The notes under the pieces: model-generated
What the model saw: the letters and a program-made list of their open reading frames with translations, nothing else
Databases searched by the model: none
What the model was told of the DNA's origin: nothing
Assembly (NCBI GenBank): GCA_030533445.1
Contig: JARPUW010000561.1
Location: 62,001 to 126,000, forward strand
From: Cyprinodon diabolis
Lineage: Eukaryota; Chordata; Actinopteri; Cyprinodontiformes; Cyprinodontidae
DNA length: 64,000 nucleotides
Direction of reading: 5' to 3'
Part shown: positions 61,599 through 64,000 of the stretch, one piece after another
Layout: each line of letters starts with the position of its first letter
Numbering within the stretch: position 1 is the stretch's first letter
Position numbers and translations under genes: made by a program

Positions 61599-63899
61599 AT
61601 CTAGAGCTGAAAACTAACAATATAAAGTAGATTTGAGCAGATGTTTTTGGTTCCAAGCTTCAAATCAGAAGTTGAGGCCAAAACGCTCTTTTCACAGTGA
61701 GATAATGCCATTTTGGCCTCTGGAGTTGTAACAGACAAACCATTAATGATACAGCCATGATCTTTTCTGGCAATCATCTAGAGCTGAAAACTAACAATAT
61801 AAAGTAGATTTGAGCAGATGTTTTTGGTTCCAAGCTTCAAATCAGAAGTTGAGGCCAAAACGCTCTTTTCACAGTGAGATAATGCCATTTTGGCCTCTGG
61901 AGTTGTAACAGACAAACCATTAATGATACAGCCATGATCTTTTCTGGCAATCATCTAGAGCTGAAAACTAACAATATAAAGTAGATTTGAGCAGATGTTT
62001 TTGGTTCCAAGCTTCAAATCAGAAGTTGAGGCCAAAACATTCTTTTTACAGTGAGATAATGCCATTTTGGCCTCTGGAGTAGTAACAGACAAACCATTAA
62101 TGATACAGCCATGATCTTTTCTGGCAATCATCTAGAGCTGAAAACTAAATATATAAAGTAGATTTGGGCAGATGTTTTTGGTTCCAAGCTTCAAATCAGA
62201 AGTTGAGGCCAAAACGCTCTTTTCACAGTGAGATAATGCCATTTTGGCCTCTGGAGTAGTAACAGACAAATCATTAATGATACAGCCATGATCTTTTCTG
62301 GCAATCATCTAGAGCTGAAAACTAAATATATAAAGTAGATTTGGGCAGATGTTTTTGGTTCCAAGCTTCAAATCAGAAGTTGAGGCCAAAACGCTCTTTT
62401 TACAGTGAGATAATGCCATTTTGGCCTCTGGAGTAGTAACAGACAAACCATTAATGATACAGCCATGATCTTATATGGCAATCATCTAGAGCTGAAAACT
62501 AACAATATAAAGTAGATTTGAGCAGATGTTTTTGGTTCCAAGCTTCAAATCAGAAGTTGAGGCCAAAACGCTCTTTTTACAGTGAGATAATGCCATTTTG
62601 GCCTCTGGAGTAGTAACAGACAAACCATTAATGATACAGCCATGATCTTTTCTGGCAATCATCTAGAGCTGAAAACTAAATATATAAAGTAGATTTGGGC
62701 AGATGTTTTTGGTTCCAAGCTTCAAATCAGAAGTTGAGGCCAAAACGCTCTTTTCACAGTGAGATAATGCCATTTTGGCCTCTGGAGTAGTAACAGACAA
62801 ACCATTAATGATACAGCCATGATCTTTTCTGGCAATCATCTAGAGCTGAAAACTAAATATATAAAGTAGATTTGGGCAGATGTTTTTGGTTCCAAGCTTC
62901 AAATCAGAAGTTGAGGCCAAAACGCTCTTTTCACAGTGAGATAATGCCATTTTGGCCTCTGGAGTTGTAACAGACAAACCATTAATGATACAGCCATGAT
63001 CTTTTCTGGCAATCATCTAGAGCTGAAAACTAAATATATAAAGTAGATTTGAGCAGATGTTTTTGGTTCCAAGCTTCAAATCAGAAGTTGAGGCCAAAAC
63101 GCTCTTTTCACAGTGAGATAATGCCATTTTGGCCTCTGGAGTTGTAACAGACAAACCATTAATGATACAGCCACGATCTTTTCTGGCAATCATCTAGAGC
63201 TGAAAACTAACAATATAAAGTAGATTTGAGCAGATGTTTTTGGTTCCAAGCTTCAAATCAGAAGTTGAGGCCAAAACGCTCTTTTCACAGTGAGATAATG
63301 CCATTTTGGCCTCTGGAGTTGTAACAGACAAACCATTAATGATACAGCCACGATCTTTTCTGGCAATCATCTAGAGCTGAAAACTAACAATATAAAGTAG
63401 ATTTGAGCAGATGTTTCTGGTTCCAAGCTTCAAATCAGAAGTTGAGGCCAAAACGCTCTTTTCACAGTGAGATAATGCCATTTTGGCCTCTGGAGTTGTA
63501 ACAGACAAACCATTAATGATACAGCCATGATCTTTTCTGGCAATCATCTAGAGCTGAAAACTAACAATATAAAGTAGATTTGAGCAGATGTTTTTGGTTC
63601 CAAGCTTCAAATCAGAAGTTGAGGCCAAAACGCTCTTTTCACAGTGAGATAATGCCATTTTGGCCTCTGGAGTTGTAACAGACAAACCATTAATGATACA
63701 GCCATGATCTTTTCTGGCAATCATCTAGAGCTGAAAACTAACAATATAAAGTAGATTTGAGCAGATGTTTTTGGTTCCAAGCTTTAAATCAGAAGTTGAG
63801 GCCAAAACATTCTTTTTACAGTGAGATAATGCCATTTTGGCCTCTGGAGTAGTAACAGACAAACCATTAATGATACAGCCATGATCTTTTCTGGCAATC
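61599..63899 (+). repeat. 13-monomer block m349-m361, matching 39476-41776
   Basis: Order N N M V(T142) WR R V Wt U(CACG) H N(C49) N M matches m224-m236 at +22,123 bp (125 monomers less the two 1-bp deletions). The rare U monomer ending CACG and the C49 monomer are in register. Differences: CTTATATGG in m353 against CTTATCTGG in m228, and AAGCTTTAAATC in m361. Confidence 0.86.
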
Positions 63900-64000
63900 A
63901 TCTAGAGCTGAAAACTAAATATATAAAGTAGATTTGGGCAGATGTTTTTGGTTCCAAGCTTCAAATCAGAAGTTGAGGCCAAAACGCTCTTTTCACAGTG
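63900..64000 (+). repeat. Partial last monomer m362 (101 bp)
   Basis: W-type start (ATATAT, GGGC), cut by the window edge just after TTTTCACAGTG. The array therefore continues to the right. By register it should match m237, a V monomer. Confidence 0.95.

Larger units (their letters stand above)
1..64000 (+). repeat. 177-bp tandem satellite array (about 361.6 copies)
   Basis: The whole window is one head-to-tail array of a 177-bp monomer, all copies in the same orientation. Phase can be followed from base 1 to base 63900 through 361 monomers. The only length variants are +1 at m79, m122, m165 and m191 and -1 at m295 and m325, and their sum matches the observed final phase exactly. Monomers differ from one another by single bases to about ten bases, and the differences fall into recurring subtypes. 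I see no interruption by unique sequence, transposon, inversion, telomere-like repeat or gene. The unit is close to one nucleosome plus a short linker, as is common for centromeric satellites. A centromeric or pericentromeric location is inferred from structure only; the host is not identified. Confidence 0.98.

Noticed and set aside
1..64000. CRISPR array
   Set aside because: The period is 177 bp and the whole period is repeated. There are no short repeats separated by unique spacers and no cas-like genes.
1..64000. Transposon or LTR insertion inside the array
   Set aside because: Monomer phase is continuous from end to end, with only +/-1 bp changes that I can each locate.
1..64000. Orientation switches (inverted monomer blocks)
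   Set aside because: Every monomer start reads ATCTA(G/C) on the plus strand at the expected phase, and none is reversed.
1..64000. Telomeric or rDNA spacer repeat
   Set aside because: No TTAGGG or TTTAGGG-like tracts and no rRNA-like sequence are present.

Overview
This window is one uninterrupted tandem satellite-DNA array. It has no recognisable gene, RNA gene, transposon or unique sequence. The repeat unit is 177 bp, about 38% G+C, and every copy points the same way. Counting from base 1 there are 361 complete monomers (1-63899) and a 101-bp partial one (63900-64000). Six monomers are off-length: four of 178 bp and two of 176 bp. These account exactly for the net +2 bp shift of phase across the window. 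A long, gene-free, head-to-tail array with a nucleosome-sized unit, grouped into higher-order repeats (HORs), points to the centromeric or pericentromeric satellite of a eukaryote. CpG depletion suggests a genome that methylates CpG, as plants and vertebrates do. I cannot name the species. 177-bp satellites are known in some plants (cucumber type III is reported at this length), but I cannot confirm a sequence match.

Monomer numbering and type code used below (mN = Nth monomer; positions are within the monomer, whose first bases are ATCTAGAGCTG). N = majority form. H = N with C160, giving CG at 160-161. T = N with T157. R = T95 plus A129. W = A20,T21 plus G38; Wc ends CACG, Wt ends CATG, Wr ends TCATG, WR also has T95/A129, V also has A129 only. 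U = A20,T21 without G38. B = T85, T95, A158. K = A67; Kt, Ka and Kn differ at 157-161; Kz also has T143 and changes at 149-150. P = C6 plus A11. X = C6,C7 plus T95/A129. Q = C6. M = A87,T88 plus T95/A129. L = T51, A103, A124. Y = A67, A124, T155.

Layout. 1-7965: mixed K/P/X/R/W/T/B monomers with 17-, 18- and 35-monomer echoes. 7966-23189: a 43-monomer block (7,612 bp) present twice in tandem, each copy holding its own tandem pair of 8-monomer units. 23013-25667: an island of the types typical of the right half. 25668-27260: a return to left-half types. 27261-36466: a 26-monomer unit (4,603 bp) twice in tandem. 36467-39121: the transition, where types K, P, X and B largely disappear. 37529-64000: cassettes built on Wc-H-N-N-M-V-WR-R. 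These include tandem 8- and 9-monomer units, a 12-monomer block seen three times, a 15-monomer block seen twice (50450-53103 and 55759-58412), and a 13-monomer block repeated about 22.1 kb away (39476-41776 and 61599-63899).

Each monomer also carries a strong dyad (GAGGCCAAAA at 76-85 and TTTTGGCCTC at 113-122) around an inner TCAC-A-GTGA palindrome, next to a quasi-palindrome at 56-76. Because 177 is divisible by three, the minus strand is tiled by abutting 58-codon open frames. The pattern of variation argues that these are not protein-coding. The array reads as the product of repeated unequal exchange, segmental duplication and short gene-conversion tracts. No novel gene system is present.
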